Positions 48,153-58,600 of a stretch of 64,000 bases of DNA are shown here, piece after piece. Every line of letters starts with the position of its first letter. Position 1 is the first letter of the stretch. This DNA comes from Petasospora fabianii (Eukaryota > Ascomycota > Saccharomycetes > Phaffomycetales > Wickerhamomycetaceae). Location of the stretch: NCBI GenBank assembly GCA_022641835.1, contig CP048717.1, forward strand, positions 1,116,001 to 1,180,000. The letters are read 5' to 3'. Under the pieces are notes generated by a model that was given only the letters and a program-made list of their open reading frames with translations, made no database searches and was not told the origin of the DNA. A program made the position numbers and the translations under genes.

Positions 48153-50318
48153 ATGGAACCACCAAAGATTGAAGACATCAGACTCGACGACGTCGATTTC
48201 ACCGACTTGGAGGAGCAGTTTGCTGTTCCAGAAGACACTACCTTCGAGCGTTATGTCGTTGTTGACGGTGCCCCAGTGGCCCCTGAGGCTAAGGCTGCCG
48301 TCTTGACAAAAGTTTTGACAAAGTTGTTCAACGGTGCCGGTAAAGTTACCAACTTGCACATGCCTATTGAGGCTGGTAAGACCAAAGGTTTCTGCTTTGT
48401 TGAGTTTGAGACCCCACAGCAGGTTGAGAAGGCCATCAAGCAGCTCAACGGTAAGAAGTTGGATGTTAAGCACCGTCTCTTTTTGAATAGACTCAGTGAC
48501 ATTGAGAAGTATGCTATTGACGGTGCTGTTTCTGACGAATTTGTGCCACCACCATTCCCAGAGTTTAAGGAAATTGACTACCTTAAATCTTGGTTGCAAG
48601 ATGAGGCCGGTCGTGATCAGTTCCTCATGCACAAGGGCGATGTTACTGGTATCTTTTGGTCTAAGAAGGATCAGGCTGAGCCAGCCATCGAGCCAAGAGA
48701 ACACTGGACTCAAGGTCCAATCAAGTTCTCTCCACAGGGTCAATACTTGTTCACCATGCACCCACAAGGTGTTCAGGCTTGGGGTGGTGCTTCTTTCTCC
48801 AACCTTAAGAAGTTCTCTCACCCAGGTGTTCGTTTGCTCGACTTCTCTCCATCTGAGAGATACCTCGTTACTCTTTCCCCAGAGCCATTGCAGACTCCAC
48901 CAGATGATCACCCAAGAAGAGCTACATACCCATTCGGTCCAGAGTCCGATGGTCACAAGCTCGTCATTTGGGACATTGTCTCTGGTTTGCCAGTGAGAAC
49001 TTTCCCACTTCCACCACATTTGGAGCAGAAGAGAGAGATGATTTGGCCATTGGTCAAGTGGTCTTACGACGACAAGTACGTTGCCCGTATGGGTCCAGGT
49101 GCTCTTGCCATCTATGACACCACTGACAACTTTGCCCTTGTTGACAAGAAGCCAATCAAGATTGACGATCTTCAGGACTTCGAATTCGCCCCAGCTGGTG
49201 TTAAGTTCGCTAACCACCGTCAACAGGACCCATTGGCCCATGTCTTGGCTTACTGGACCCCAGAGACTGCTAACCAGACCGCTAAGGTGTCTATCCTTGA
49301 GGTTCCTTCCAAGAAGGTTATTAGAACTACGAACTTGGTCCAGGTTACAGACATCAAGTTGCACTGGCAAGACCAAGGTGAGTACCTCCTCGCCAAGGTT
49401 GACCGTCATACCAAGTCTAAGAAGACCATCTTCACCAACATGGAGATCTTTAAGCTCAATGAGAAGGATGTTCCAGTCGAGAAGGTTGAGCTTAAGGACC
49501 GTGTTGTCAACTTCCAATGGGAGCCAAATGGAGACAGATTTGTCACCATTTCTAGACCAGAAGAGGCTGATCCAAACCCATCTATTCCAAAGAATGTCAT
49601 CTCGTTCTGGGCTCCAGAGCTTTCTAAGGCTAAGGTTGCTCCATTGAAGAAGTGGATTGCCTTTAAGAAGTTTGAGAACAAGTTCAACAACACCTTGAAC
49701 TTCTCCCCAAGAGGTAGATTTATTGCCATCTCCGTTATTGGTCAGTCTGCTTCGAAGGGTTCTATCGAGTTCTTCGACTTGGACTACACTGGAGAGAAGA
49801 AGGAAGGTGAGCCAACCAACGTTGATGCCCACGTTAAATTGCTCGCTACTGAAGCCTACGGTGGTGTCACCGATGTTGAATGGGACCCATCTGGAAGATT
49901 CCTTGCTGCTTGGTCTTCTGTCTGGAGACACAAGATCGAGAACGGTTACAAGATCTTTGACTTTGGTGGCCGTCTCTTGAGAGATGAGCTCGTTGATGAC
50001 TTCAAGGTGTTCATGTGGAGACCAAGACCAGAGTCTTTGCTTAAGGGTGGTGACAAGAAGAAGGTTAGAAAGAACCTTAGAGAGTACTCTGCCCAGTTCG
50101 ACGAGATTGATGCTATGGAGCAATCCACTGCTGCCAGAGAACTTATTCTCACCAGACGTCGTTTGCTCGAGGAGTGGACCTCTTGGAGATCTACCATTGA
50201 GTCCCACAAGGAAGACTATGGTATCGTTGAGCAGACTTCCAACGAGGAGGACGAGGAGGTCATCGAGGAGATCATGGAGGAGATTGTTGATGAGAAGGAG
50301 GAGATCGTTGAGGAATAG
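48153..50318 (+). CDS. PRT1: PRT1, eIF3b translation initiation factor
   Basis: A 721-residue protein (S. cerevisiae: 763). An acidic N-terminus leads into an RRM (about 32-115, with GFCFVEFETPQQVEKAI) that binds Hcr1/eIF3j and eIF3a, then a WD40-like propeller (about 160-610), including WSPSGRF-like units such as WDPSGRFLAAWSS, and a C-terminal helical part binding eIF3g/i. The end is strongly acidic (EEDEEVIEEIMEEI). Codon use is among the most biased in the window, so expression is high; a 686-codon antisense frame is a by-product of that bias. PRT1 and PRE10 are direct neighbours in S. cerevisiae and only two genes apart here. Confidence 0.97.
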   Translation: MEPPKIEDIRLDDVDFTDLEEQFAVPEDTTFERYVVVDGAPVAPEAKAAVLTKVLTKLFNGAGKVTNLHMPIEAGKTKGFCFVEFETPQQVEKAIKQLNGKKLDVKHRLFLNRLSDIEKYAIDGAVSDEFVPPPFPEFKEIDYLKSWLQDEAGRDQFLMHKGDVTGIFWSKKDQAEPAIEPREHWTQGPIKFSPQGQYLFTMHPQGVQAWGGASFSNLKKFSHPGVRLLDFSPSERYLVTLSPEPLQTPPDDHPRRATYPFGPESDGHKLVIWDIVSGLPVRTFPLPPHLEQKREMIWPLVKWSYDDKYVARMGPGALAIYDTTDNFALVDKKPIKIDDLQDFEFAPAGVKFANHRQQDPLAHVLAYWTPETANQTAKVSILEVPSKKVIRTTNLVQVTDIKLHWQDQGEYLLAKVDRHTKSKKTIFTNMEIFKLNEKDVPVEKVELKDRVVNFQWEPNGDRFVTISRPEEADPNPSIPKNVISFWAPELSKAKVAPLKKWIAFKKFENKFNNTLNFSPRGRFIAISVIGQSASKGSIEFFDLDYTGEKKEGEPTNVDAHVKLLATEAYGGVTDVEWDPSGRFLAAWSSVWRHKIENGYKIFDFGGRLLRDELVDDFKVFMWRPRPESLLKGGDKKKVRKNLREYSAQFDEIDAMEQSTAARELILTRRRLLEEWTSWRSTIESHKEDYGIVEQTSNEEDEEVIEEIMEEIVDEKEEIVEE

Positions 50319-50658
50319 GTCTAAAATATCTAATGCATGGCCTTGTGCTTGTCTGTTTATTCAACAATATTGTAGTGGTAAAATGTCACCTCGTGGCAAA
50401 TAGTCTTCGCGACAGATGAAACAAAATGTAAACAAATCGAGATCTCACTATAAACCACGAAACTACAAACCACCACATCTGACGCGTATCTTTGCATTGG
50501 GAAGTGCTGAGGACCGTTTACTGGTTATTAGTGTCCTAGGATATCTTGCTCTCTTTTGGAAAAGATCTCTTTTCGCCGTTTCTCTTCTGCAATATCAACT
50601 GCCTTTCAAAGACATTCCCCATCACCTACGCGTCTTCCTCCATCAATCACATCAGAAC
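50319..50658 (+). other. PRT1/coiled-coil gene gap with in-frame open extension
   Basis: A 340-base gap when the downstream gene is started at 50659. Its frame stays open back to an ATG at 50416, adding 81 hydrophobic and basic residues with no family resemblance; I treat these as leader and promoter. Confidence 0.45.
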
Positions 50659-53409
50659 ATGACAGATCCGATCATCGAGTCGGCCACCGACCGGCTCAGT
50701 GACTTGAGCATTGCCGAAAAGAGTGGAAACATAAGTGATGAAGTGCCTGATCCAGATCTGGATGGTGACACCGCACAACAATCGTTGGATGCATCAGAGC
50801 TTCACAATGAGTTTCTCAACTCAAGCTCTTTCCTCTCAAACTCACAGATCATTCGATCCACCAACGTCGCCAGTTTCAAGCCCTCATCACCAAGCCTGAT
50901 GTCGAGTCCGGTTCGTAGGCCACTTGAACAAGCTACTCCAGAATCAAGTTCGGAAAGATCATCATCCACTCAACAGACGAAACCACATTTCAAGCTCCTT
51001 CAAACTAAGAGGTCCACTAGACAACTAAGATCCTCTAACGGCTCACCGAATAAGGACAATGAAGGTGAGCTTGAAGGGGATGACTTGGATCCAGATTCAA
51101 CAAACTCAGATGACCACAAATCAACTAAATTCATCGACATAGATGACCCAAAGGCTACACCACAACTACCGAAGATGCATCCAGATTCTACACCTTGGAG
51201 ACGTCTCCGCCCACAAAGTACCATCCGCGTCAAAAGCGCTGAGCCGAATACTCTCCCCAAGCCAGATGTTTCATCAATACATTACGTTCAATCTCTTTTC
51301 GATGCAAACTTTGAATCAGGATCCACGATCTCCTCTACAAAGAGCTCCCGTATGAGATCCGGATCCCTATTTGAACCCAGCTCAAGTGGATCAGAAGGTG
51401 CTACTGCCAACACAAGCTATGAGCTCGAGAACTTGAGAAAGCAAGTCACGAATTACAAACTTCATCAAAGAGTCCTCATGGAGCTGATAAGGAACCTCGT
51501 TGCCACATCTGGTATGAACAACGAAGATATCAAGAGGAACATCATGGATAAGTTGGAAAAGGAGAACGAGTTTCTCATAAGCGAGAGGCAGACATTACAG
51601 GATGAGCTTTCAAACACTAAGAAAAACTCAAAGGCAGCTGAGAAGGATGAAGAAAGATACAATGGAAAGGTTAAGGAAATCTTGGATCTGAAGAATGATC
51701 TCATTACTGCAAAGTCGCAGTGCACGGAATTGACATCTTATGTTGATGAGCTTCGAGCACAGCTTTCTACGCATGAGAAGACTACAGATGGCCACGTTGC
51801 AGATTCACAAAGATGGGATGAGCTTCTAAACAGCATATTGTCAATCTTGCTGGGGTTAGTTAAAGGTGAGTCAGCTCGTGCCGTGCAACAAGCCCGTGAC
51901 TCTTCGAAATCCATTGACACGAAACTCAATGTTATCAAACTGGCCCTCGGTGAAGTTTCGGATGCCTTTGAAAAGACTCAAAAGAAAGTGTTACAAGAGA
52001 ATAGGAACAATGAAAATGTCATGCCAGGGGAGCTGGCTAAGTTCAAGGGCCAGTTCCAAGAAAAGCTGAACCAGTCGAAGCAGGTAGAGCAGGAATTACG
52101 AAGCTTGTTGAGACAGCAGGAAGATTTGGTCTCGACACTGAGGTCCGAACACACGTTGTTTCAGAAGCAGTTCCAAGATAACTTTCAAGTTACTAAGAAC
52201 TTGAAGCAAATGCTTGCTGATAAAAGAGCTCAGATCTCTCATCTCAATGATAAGATACTTGAACTTGAAGCACATCACGAAGAACTTGAGGATTCCAGAG
52301 GCTCAGAATATCAAGAGAAAGAAGCGAAGTTACTTAAGAGCAGGTTGTCCATAATGAAAGTGAACCATTCGAAAGATGTCGAAAGGCTTCATGCTGAGAT
52401 TGATAATTTGCAGACCCAATTAGAGGAAAAGTCACGTCGTCAGGATGATAAGAAGTTGATGGATGATCTCACTCGTAAACAGACATACATCAATGAACTC
52501 AACGATGAGATCGCTGCGCTGAACTCGAGACTGCTGAGCAGTAACAGAGATCATGAGGCTGAACTCGTTAAGATGAAATCATTGTTGCAAGACTCAAGAG
52601 ATGATTTTGAAGGTTTAGTCAGGGAGTACAATACTCTCCAGCTGGAGCTTAAGGAGTTGCAACAAGAGAAAGCGGGTAAGGAGAGAGATTACAGACGTAA
52701 ATTGGAACATGCTGCAAAGGAATTGAATCTGGCTGTGACCAAACAGAGAACTCTTGGTGCGGAGAAGAGCAAGTTGACGTATGCCTTTGAAGAATCCAAG
52801 CGTGAGAAGCATGATTTGAAGATGAGTAACATGTCCCTAAACGAAAAGATTAGTCGTTTAACATACGAAGTGTCTGCTTTGGCCAATTACGAGGTTGGGT
52901 TCAAGAGCCTCTTTGAACTTCAGGTACATCACATCCAGAACATGTTACAAGATTTCGAACCCTTGTTGGAGAAGTCATCATATGAGCAGGCCCAGCATAA
53001 GCTTGATAAGCTTTCTGAGCCTTCTTTGGATATTGAAAAGACACATGCTACTGTTCGCTCACTATTGGCCTTTTTTGAGAACGCTACTGGTTCTCTGATT
53101 GACGATCACACTGATCTCATGAAGAATGCTGGCCAGCAAGATTATGAGGAAATGAGGGCCCGTTTGGCTGAACTTGAGGATCAACTACAGCGGGACCGTG
53201 AGAACGTTGGTAACAGCCACGATAATGAGGATGGTGATAGTCCTCGTACAAAACTGAGAATCGAAGATTTACAACGTAAGTTCAAGGCTGAAAGAGAGAG
53301 ACGCCGTGTTGAATATGACCAGTCGCAAAAAGTGGTTTCATCGTTGGAGAGAGAGAACAGGGAGCTCAAAGAGGAGCTCGAGAGGCTACGTCATGCTGCT
53401 TCGCGATAG
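50659..53409 (+). CDS. Long coiled-coil protein, possible spindle-pole-body or cytoskeletal component
   Basis: A 916-residue protein from the ATG at 50659 (MTDPIIESATDRLSDL); an ATG at 50416 gives 997. Residues 1-250 are Ser/Pro-rich with several SP/TP sites, including SSPSLMSSPVRRP. From about 253 to the end it is nearly continuous coiled coil, starting YELENLRKQVTNYKLHQRVL and ending VSSLERENRELKEELERL. The first helix is vaguely like the CM1 region of gamma-tubulin receptors (Spc72, Spc110, Mto1), but I cannot confirm that. It lies between PRT1 and SEC65/PRE10. Function not recognised. Confidence 0.6.
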   Translation: MTDPIIESATDRLSDLSIAEKSGNISDEVPDPDLDGDTAQQSLDASELHNEFLNSSSFLSNSQIIRSTNVASFKPSSPSLMSSPVRRPLEQATPESSSERSSSTQQTKPHFKLLQTKRSTRQLRSSNGSPNKDNEGELEGDDLDPDSTNSDDHKSTKFIDIDDPKATPQLPKMHPDSTPWRRLRPQSTIRVKSAEPNTLPKPDVSSIHYVQSLFDANFESGSTISSTKSSRMRSGSLFEPSSSGSEGATANTSYELENLRKQVTNYKLHQRVLMELIRNLVATSGMNNEDIKRNIMDKLEKENEFLISERQTLQDELSNTKKNSKAAEKDEERYNGKVKEILDLKNDLITAKSQCTELTSYVDELRAQLSTHEKTTDGHVADSQRWDELLNSILSILLGLVKGESARAVQQARDSSKSIDTKLNVIKLALGEVSDAFEKTQKKVLQENRNNENVMPGELAKFKGQFQEKLNQSKQVEQELRSLLRQQEDLVSTLRSEHTLFQKQFQDNFQVTKNLKQMLADKRAQISHLNDKILELEAHHEELEDSRGSEYQEKEAKLLKSRLSIMKVNHSKDVERLHAEIDNLQTQLEEKSRRQDDKKLMDDLTRKQTYINELNDEIAALNSRLLSSNRDHEAELVKMKSLLQDSRDDFEGLVREYNTLQLELKELQQEKAGKERDYRRKLEHAAKELNLAVTKQRTLGAEKSKLTYAFEESKREKHDLKMSNMSLNEKISRLTYEVSALANYEVGFKSLFELQVHHIQNMLQDFEPLLEKSSYEQAQHKLDKLSEPSLDIEKTHATVRSLLAFFENATGSLIDDHTDLMKNAGQQDYEEMRARLAELEDQLQRDRENVGNSHDNEDGDSPRTKLRIEDLQRKFKAERERRRVEYDQSQKVVSSLERENRELKEELERLRHAASR

Positions 53410-53542
53410 ATATGTAACTAATGAAGAAAGCCAAGATCCATGGGCACATTCGGATCATATAAGAAAAAAAGTTGATCGTAAGCGTTACTTGATTATAACA
53501 AACATTATTAAACACCACCACAGTACTTACCGCATTCTGCGG

Positions 53543-54322
53543 TCATCTTCTCACATGCATATACTTGTTCTTCTGCTTTGGCAATGCCTTCTGAACAGGT
53601 GTCTCCGGCTCCTCTGGTCGAGCCTCGTAAATTGACTTGACCATTGGATGGCCAAGTGTATATCTGGAGAATACAGGAACGATGCTGTTCATTTTGAAAC
53701 CCTTCACCTTTGGAAGCTCCTTGATCTCTACACCCTTGAAGTCCTGAGGGACAGGAAGCTTCTTTACCGTTTCTAGCGTTGTTGGGTTCTTTTGCATTCT
53801 CTCTGCGATTTTGATGAGCAAATGCTTCTTGTTATTCACCATGATAGATTCTGGCTTACCTTGATGTTTGATGGCAACTCTGACACGACCCGGGTTACCG
53901 AAATCCTGTGGATGAGACTTTTCTGGCTCATAGACTGCCTTAAGGAAAAGAGCAGAGCACGCTTCAGCAATGTCAACGGCAAGTGGGTTTTCCACAGCGA
54001 GAGAGAGTGGAACACGTCTTCCCTCCTTGTGAGATCTGTTCTTATCAAAGTAACATGGGTATAGAAGCTGTAATGACTTTAGTGCCTCCATTTCCGCTTC
54101 TGTGAATCTCTTCCCCCTTGGAAATTCACCTTCAAAGTCATCCAAGTCATCGGCCGGCGATGATTTAGGGAAAAGTGGTGGTTCATCCTCCTGATCCTGT
54201 GAACGAACGATGGTCTTCTCGAGCTTTGGAGCAAGTGGAGTTCTTAGACTCGGGTCAAACTCCGCAAGGTCCATGTCCATGTTATCAATATCATCATCGC
54301 TGATCTCCTCGAGTTTAGGCAT
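53543..54322 (-). CDS. SEC65: SEC65, SRP19 subunit of the signal recognition particle
   Basis: A 259-residue protein from the ATG at 54322 (S. cerevisiae: 273); the frame runs 40 codons further up without matching the family. An acidic N-terminus (EEISDDDIDNMDMDL) is followed by the SRP19 fold at about 70-160 with LYPCYFDKNRSHKEGRRV and GNPGRVRV. The C-terminal extension is basic, ending in KNKYMHVRR. Sec65 binds SRP RNA and allows Srp54 loading. S. cerevisiae order is URA5-SEC65-MDM1-NUP188; all four are in this window. Confidence 0.93.
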   Translation of the reverse strand: MPKLEEISDDDIDNMDMDLAEFDPSLRTPLAPKLEKTIVRSQDQEDEPPLFPKSSPADDLDDFEGEFPRGKRFTEAEMEALKSLQLLYPCYFDKNRSHKEGRRVPLSLAVENPLAVDIAEACSALFLKAVYEPEKSHPQDFGNPGRVRVAIKHQGKPESIMVNNKKHLLIKIAERMQKNPTTLETVKKLPVPQDFKGVEIKELPKVKGFKMNSIVPVFSRYTLGHPMVKSIYEARPEEPETPVQKALPKQKNKYMHVRR

Positions 54323-54438
54323 TGTATTTATAGTGTCTCTGGGGTATGGAAACAGTACAATGGTCTCAAGACCAAAGTGATGATGATCAACGTTGGACGT
54401 TAAGAACAGATTATTTTCGCGAAAATCACATACGAAAA

Positions 54439-54451
54439 ACACCCGGACACC
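54439..54451 (+). promoter_or_regulatory. 13-base promoter motif ACACCCGGACACC (SEC65/PRE10 copy)
   Basis: Identical to the copy before ADE5,7. It sits 122 bases before the PRE10 ATG and 117 from the divergent SEC65 ATG, so it could serve either gene. Confidence 0.55.
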
Positions 54452-54467
54452 TCCATCGGATTACCGC

Positions 54468-54478
54468 GGTGGCCAAAA
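54468..54478 (+). promoter_or_regulatory. PACE-like element upstream of PRE10
   Basis: GGTGGCCAAAA resembles the Rpn4-bound proteasome element GGTGGCAAA but with one inserted C; 83 bases before the PRE10 ATG. A plausible but imperfect match. Confidence 0.35.
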
Positions 54479-54560
54479 CATGGGAGGCGAATCTCCATAT
54501 CTTTTGAGCTGTTGTTGATTCGAAAGTGAACCACCAGAAGCCCAGTAGAAAAGAAATAAG

Positions 54561-55481
54561 ATGGTGAGTACATCAATTATTGGGGTAGTATCTGGATTGT
54601 GGAGAGATTCGGTGGATGGAGGTGAATTGAACGCCACAATCGCTTGGAAACTTCTATACTGATTCGCCCCCGAGCCCACACACACTAGGGACAACGACTA
54701 ACACTTTCTACAGACCTCTGTCGGTACTGGTTACGATCTCTCAAACTCAGTGTTCTCCCCAGATGGAAGAAACTTCCAAGTCGAGTATGCCTCGAAGGCT
54801 GTTGAGAACGGTGGAACTTCGATTGGTATCAAGTTCAAGGATGGTATCGTGCTTGCCGTCGAGAAGATTGTCACATCCAAGCTTCTCGTGCCTGGTAAAA
54901 ACAACAGAATTCAAACAGTGGGAAGACATGTCGGTGTTGCCTACTCTGGACTTCTTCCAGATGGCCGTGCGCTTGTCTCAAGAGCAAGAGACGAGTTTGA
55001 CACATATAAGAATCAGTATAAGGAGGCCATCAAGGTTCCATACCTCATAGATCGTTTGGGTAACTACGTCCAGGCCTATACATGTTACAACTCCGTCAGA
55101 CCATTCGGTGTGACTGCAATTCTCGGTGGTGTTGACGACAATGGTCCACACTTGTACATGATCGAGCCTAGTGGAACATACTGGGGATACAACGGTGCTG
55201 CCACCGGTAAGGGAAGACAGAGTGCAAAGAACGAATTGGAAAAATTGGACGTGGCTAATCTCACCGCCAAGGAGGCCGTGAAAGAGGCTGCTAGAATCAT
55301 TTACGTTGCTCACGAGGACAATAAGGACAAGGACTTTGAAATTGAAATCAGTTGGGTCTCTACGTCCGAGACTAAGGGCTTGCACCAGTTTGTGCCGGAA
55401 GACTTGCTTAAGGAGGCAAAGGAGTACGCTCAGGCTAAGCTTGATGAGGATAGCGATGAGGATGAGAACATGTCCGACTAG
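54561..55481 (+). CDS. PRE10: PRE10, 20S proteasome alpha-7 subunit
   Basis: Exon 1 is just the start codon (54561-54563) and exon 2 is 54714-55481; the spliced 256-residue protein starts MTSVGTGYDLSNSVFSPDGR, nearly identical to S. cerevisiae Pre10. Alpha-subunit signatures include GRNFQVEYASKAVENGGTS and RPFGVTAILGG; the core ends ISWVSTSETKGLH before an acidic tail (DEDSDEDENMSD), shorter than that of S. cerevisiae. It is part of the alpha ring that gates the core particle. Without the intron the protein would have no proper N-terminus. Confidence 0.97.
54564..54713 (+). other. PRE10: Intron of PRE10, directly after the ATG
   Basis: A 150-base phase-0 intron: donor GTGAGT (non-standard for yeast), branch GACTAAC (54696-54702), acceptor TTTCTACAG. 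The branch adenosine is 12 bases from the acceptor. The first coding exon is three bases long. Confidence 0.9.
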
Positions 55482-55613
55482 ATGTTTGGTACCTGTTTAA
55501 CAAAGAGATCATGATGCTTGGAATATCTAGAAGCTGTAGCATTTTATCTACAATACAGCGACATGGGCATGAAATGTCACAAGTAAATCCGTCATTAATT
55601 ATACATAAAGTCG

Positions 55614-58600
55614 TTAGTTCCCTTGAATTGAACCAGGGAATAGTGCTTCAAGCACAATATCCAGGATCTCATAAACCAAGTTAGTGTTTAAGATTTCATT
55701 CTGCAGCATACAATAGAGTCTGGAACTAGCATTCTTAGCACCAGACTGGCCAACAAACTTTGGTAACGTGTCCATCATCAACGCCTCCAACAAGAGTCTT
55801 GCCTCTCTTTTGCACTTCATCTTCTCTGGAGACGTCCGTGGGACTCCAGACTTCATGAAATATCCATCAGGCCATAGAATGCCTTGTAACATGCTAACTA
55901 CCTCAATCATCTTCGCCTCGGACGCAAATCCGGACACTTGGCCCTTGATATACTTCTCGATAGTACTTCCCAAAACTTGCTGAAGAACAACAATGATAGC
56001 ACGTCCACGTAGCCAGCTGTTTGTGCTGTTTAAAGGAAACAAGGCGATGAACAAGTCAGTTATTGGTTTGACAAAGGATTTGGAAGTTGCACGTTCACTC
56101 TCATAGTTCTCCAATTCCTTTCTCATATCCTCAGCTCGGCCGCCCTGTTCACTCAGTGTGTCATCTATCTCATCATTAGTCTTAACACTAGATGTTTTGG
56201 AGCTCAAAATGTCGATCCCCGAGTAGAGACCATTGTAGAGGTTCTTGGCTGCTCCCTTGAGTTCTGTAGATTGTGAAAGAAGCCCTGACGATGGGGCCTT
56301 GTACTCCTCAGCAGTCAAGAATTTTCTGAATTCCTTGTTCTGACAAACAGTTGGCATCTCCAAGAGTTGCTGAATGTATCTCTGCAGTTGCGCACGTCTC
56401 TCGTCAATCAGAGATTTCTGTTGGAATTTCAAGACGAGCTTCTTCTTTGGGAACGAGATGGTGTCAACTTCTGGGCACTGTTCTCTGAGGATCTCATTAA
56501 GCTTATAAAACTGGTTGAATCGTCTGCCAACCATCCATGTTGTCGAGGCACCATCATCCTGGGAAGGAGCTTTCTCAATCTCGATTAGGTACACAATGTA
56601 ATCTCTTCCTCTCGAGCGAGCCTTGATCCATGAGTCAATGGCGACATTTGTCTTCCCATATAAACTGTTCTCGTTCTCCTGGACAATCAATTGCTGTCTT
56701 AGGAGCTCCTTCGACTCTATCTCCCTCTGATAACTCGTCTTGGACTTCTTTAAAAGACGAAGTTCGTTACTATTATTGGTCAGCTCAGCTTTCAGTATCA
56801 AGGGGTCCAACATCTCACTCTGCTTTGTCAATTTTTCAATATCTTGGTTCAGTTGAGCGATTCCTTCCTTGCTATTCAATACATCATGGGACACTTGAAA
56901 GAAGTTCGGGTCAGCATCAATATCACCACCATCCAAGTCATCAATGCCATCTTCATCGTCAATATCGTCACGGTCATCAAACAAAGGCTTTTGATCCAGG
57001 AATCCATCCTCCTCGGAGCCAAAGAGATCTGTCTTGAGCGCATCAGCGGACTTTTTGGACAAAGCCTCTGATGATGGTTCAGATGGTAAAACAGTACCAC
57101 TGTGGTCTTTGTTCAAAATATCAGTCAAAGCATTTTCCAAGTCAAAAAAGCTTCCATCCATGCTATCATCAGCTTCACCAATTACAGGCATATCAGATTC
57201 TCCATCATCATCTTCACCACCGAGACCATGCTCGTGCAAATCATCAACCTCATTGATCAACGACTGTTCAAATGTTTCACTGGCAAGCAATTTAAGGAAA
57301 AGATCAGAACTTTTGAAATCTGGTAAATCACGGTCTTCCATCCTCTTAAAAACCTCAATCTGAAGCATGAGAATCAGCTTACGCACCCTCAGATACTTTT
57401 CGATGCTTCTCTCTGTGCCCTGAGTGAATTCTTTAACCTCCTGGTATGTCCTTTTGCTGATCTTCATAATGTCTTTATCAAAGAATGTGGAGAAGATCAA
57501 CTTGATGTCGTCTGCATCACCAAGTTCTGTAGACGACGAGAGTTCTTCCTCGTAATCCGGGTTATGTGGATCTTCGAGGGGATCTTTGATCCCTTGAACA
57601 GTGAGCCAATACTGGAGAAGGATGGTACGAGACCTTTGTTCCATAAACTCCATGAAGAATGAGAGGGAAGACGGGTTTCCCAGGATCTGTGTGATTGTGA
57701 GACTGCTGATGAAACTTCCAACATCTCTATCAAGGACTGATGGTGATTCTTGCCTTTCGTGGCTATTAGCTGTACTGCTAGATAGGAGAATGATTCGCTT
57801 GTCGATTCGATCCTTTGCAATATTGAGACGCTTTCTGTACTTGAGGAACCTGTCAGATTTGGAGTTGATGCGATGTGTTCTGCTGATTTGCACTGCAATG
57901 TAGTATTTCAATTGCTTCAGCGACAGGGCAGATTTGGATGTATCGATGTTTTTGATGTATTTTTGAAACTCTGGTTGCTTCATCTGTGGTGTGATCTTCG
58001 AGTCGAACAACGGACCATGAGGTTCAGCCTTTAAGATCTTAGAGTTTGGATTATTGTACTGCTCCTCAATGGCATTTCGGAGTTCTCTAACTTGGTCTCT
58101 GTCCTTCAAAGTGGCGGCTGAGAACTTGACAATCACTTGGTTCCAGAAGTCAGGGTCAGAGAGAAGCCGAAGCAGAGGAAACAATACTATGTTTGACATG
58201 AGTTCTCTGACAAGGACCTGTAGTGGAGCTGAGTCAAGTTCATTCTTGGGGAGGATGTATTCAATGATCTTGGAGACACGATCCCTAGCGTAGGCTTTCT
58301 TATCTTTTTCAGAGTCTGCACTCTTGAGTGAAATGAACTGATGAACCTTGGAGATATGGTCGTACTCTTTGGCAACCTTAAGTTCGAGTTCGGCAGATCC
58401 ACTAATGTTCTTTTCACCAACAACGGTCTCGTCTGCTGTAGATACATTTGTGAGATGTTTGGTAATCAGTGGTACAATGTCGATGATTAGCAACTTTGAT
58501 ACATCGATGTCCTTAGCCCGGTTCTCCAACTGCAAGAACGCATGCCTTAGTTGAAGCCGCAGTTCATTCGGGAAGCCATCGCTCTGTGAGATCGACCTGA

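Noticed and set aside
48147-50207. 686-codon antisense frame over PRT1
   Set aside because: It is exactly antisense to a highly codon-biased conserved gene; such genes avoid codons whose complement is a stop. The translated sequence shows no domain.
50416-50658. 81-residue N-terminal extension of the coiled-coil protein
   Set aside because: It begins 98 bases after PRT1, is unlike the rest of the protein, and the ATG at 50659 gives a natural acidic start. Kept only as an alternative.
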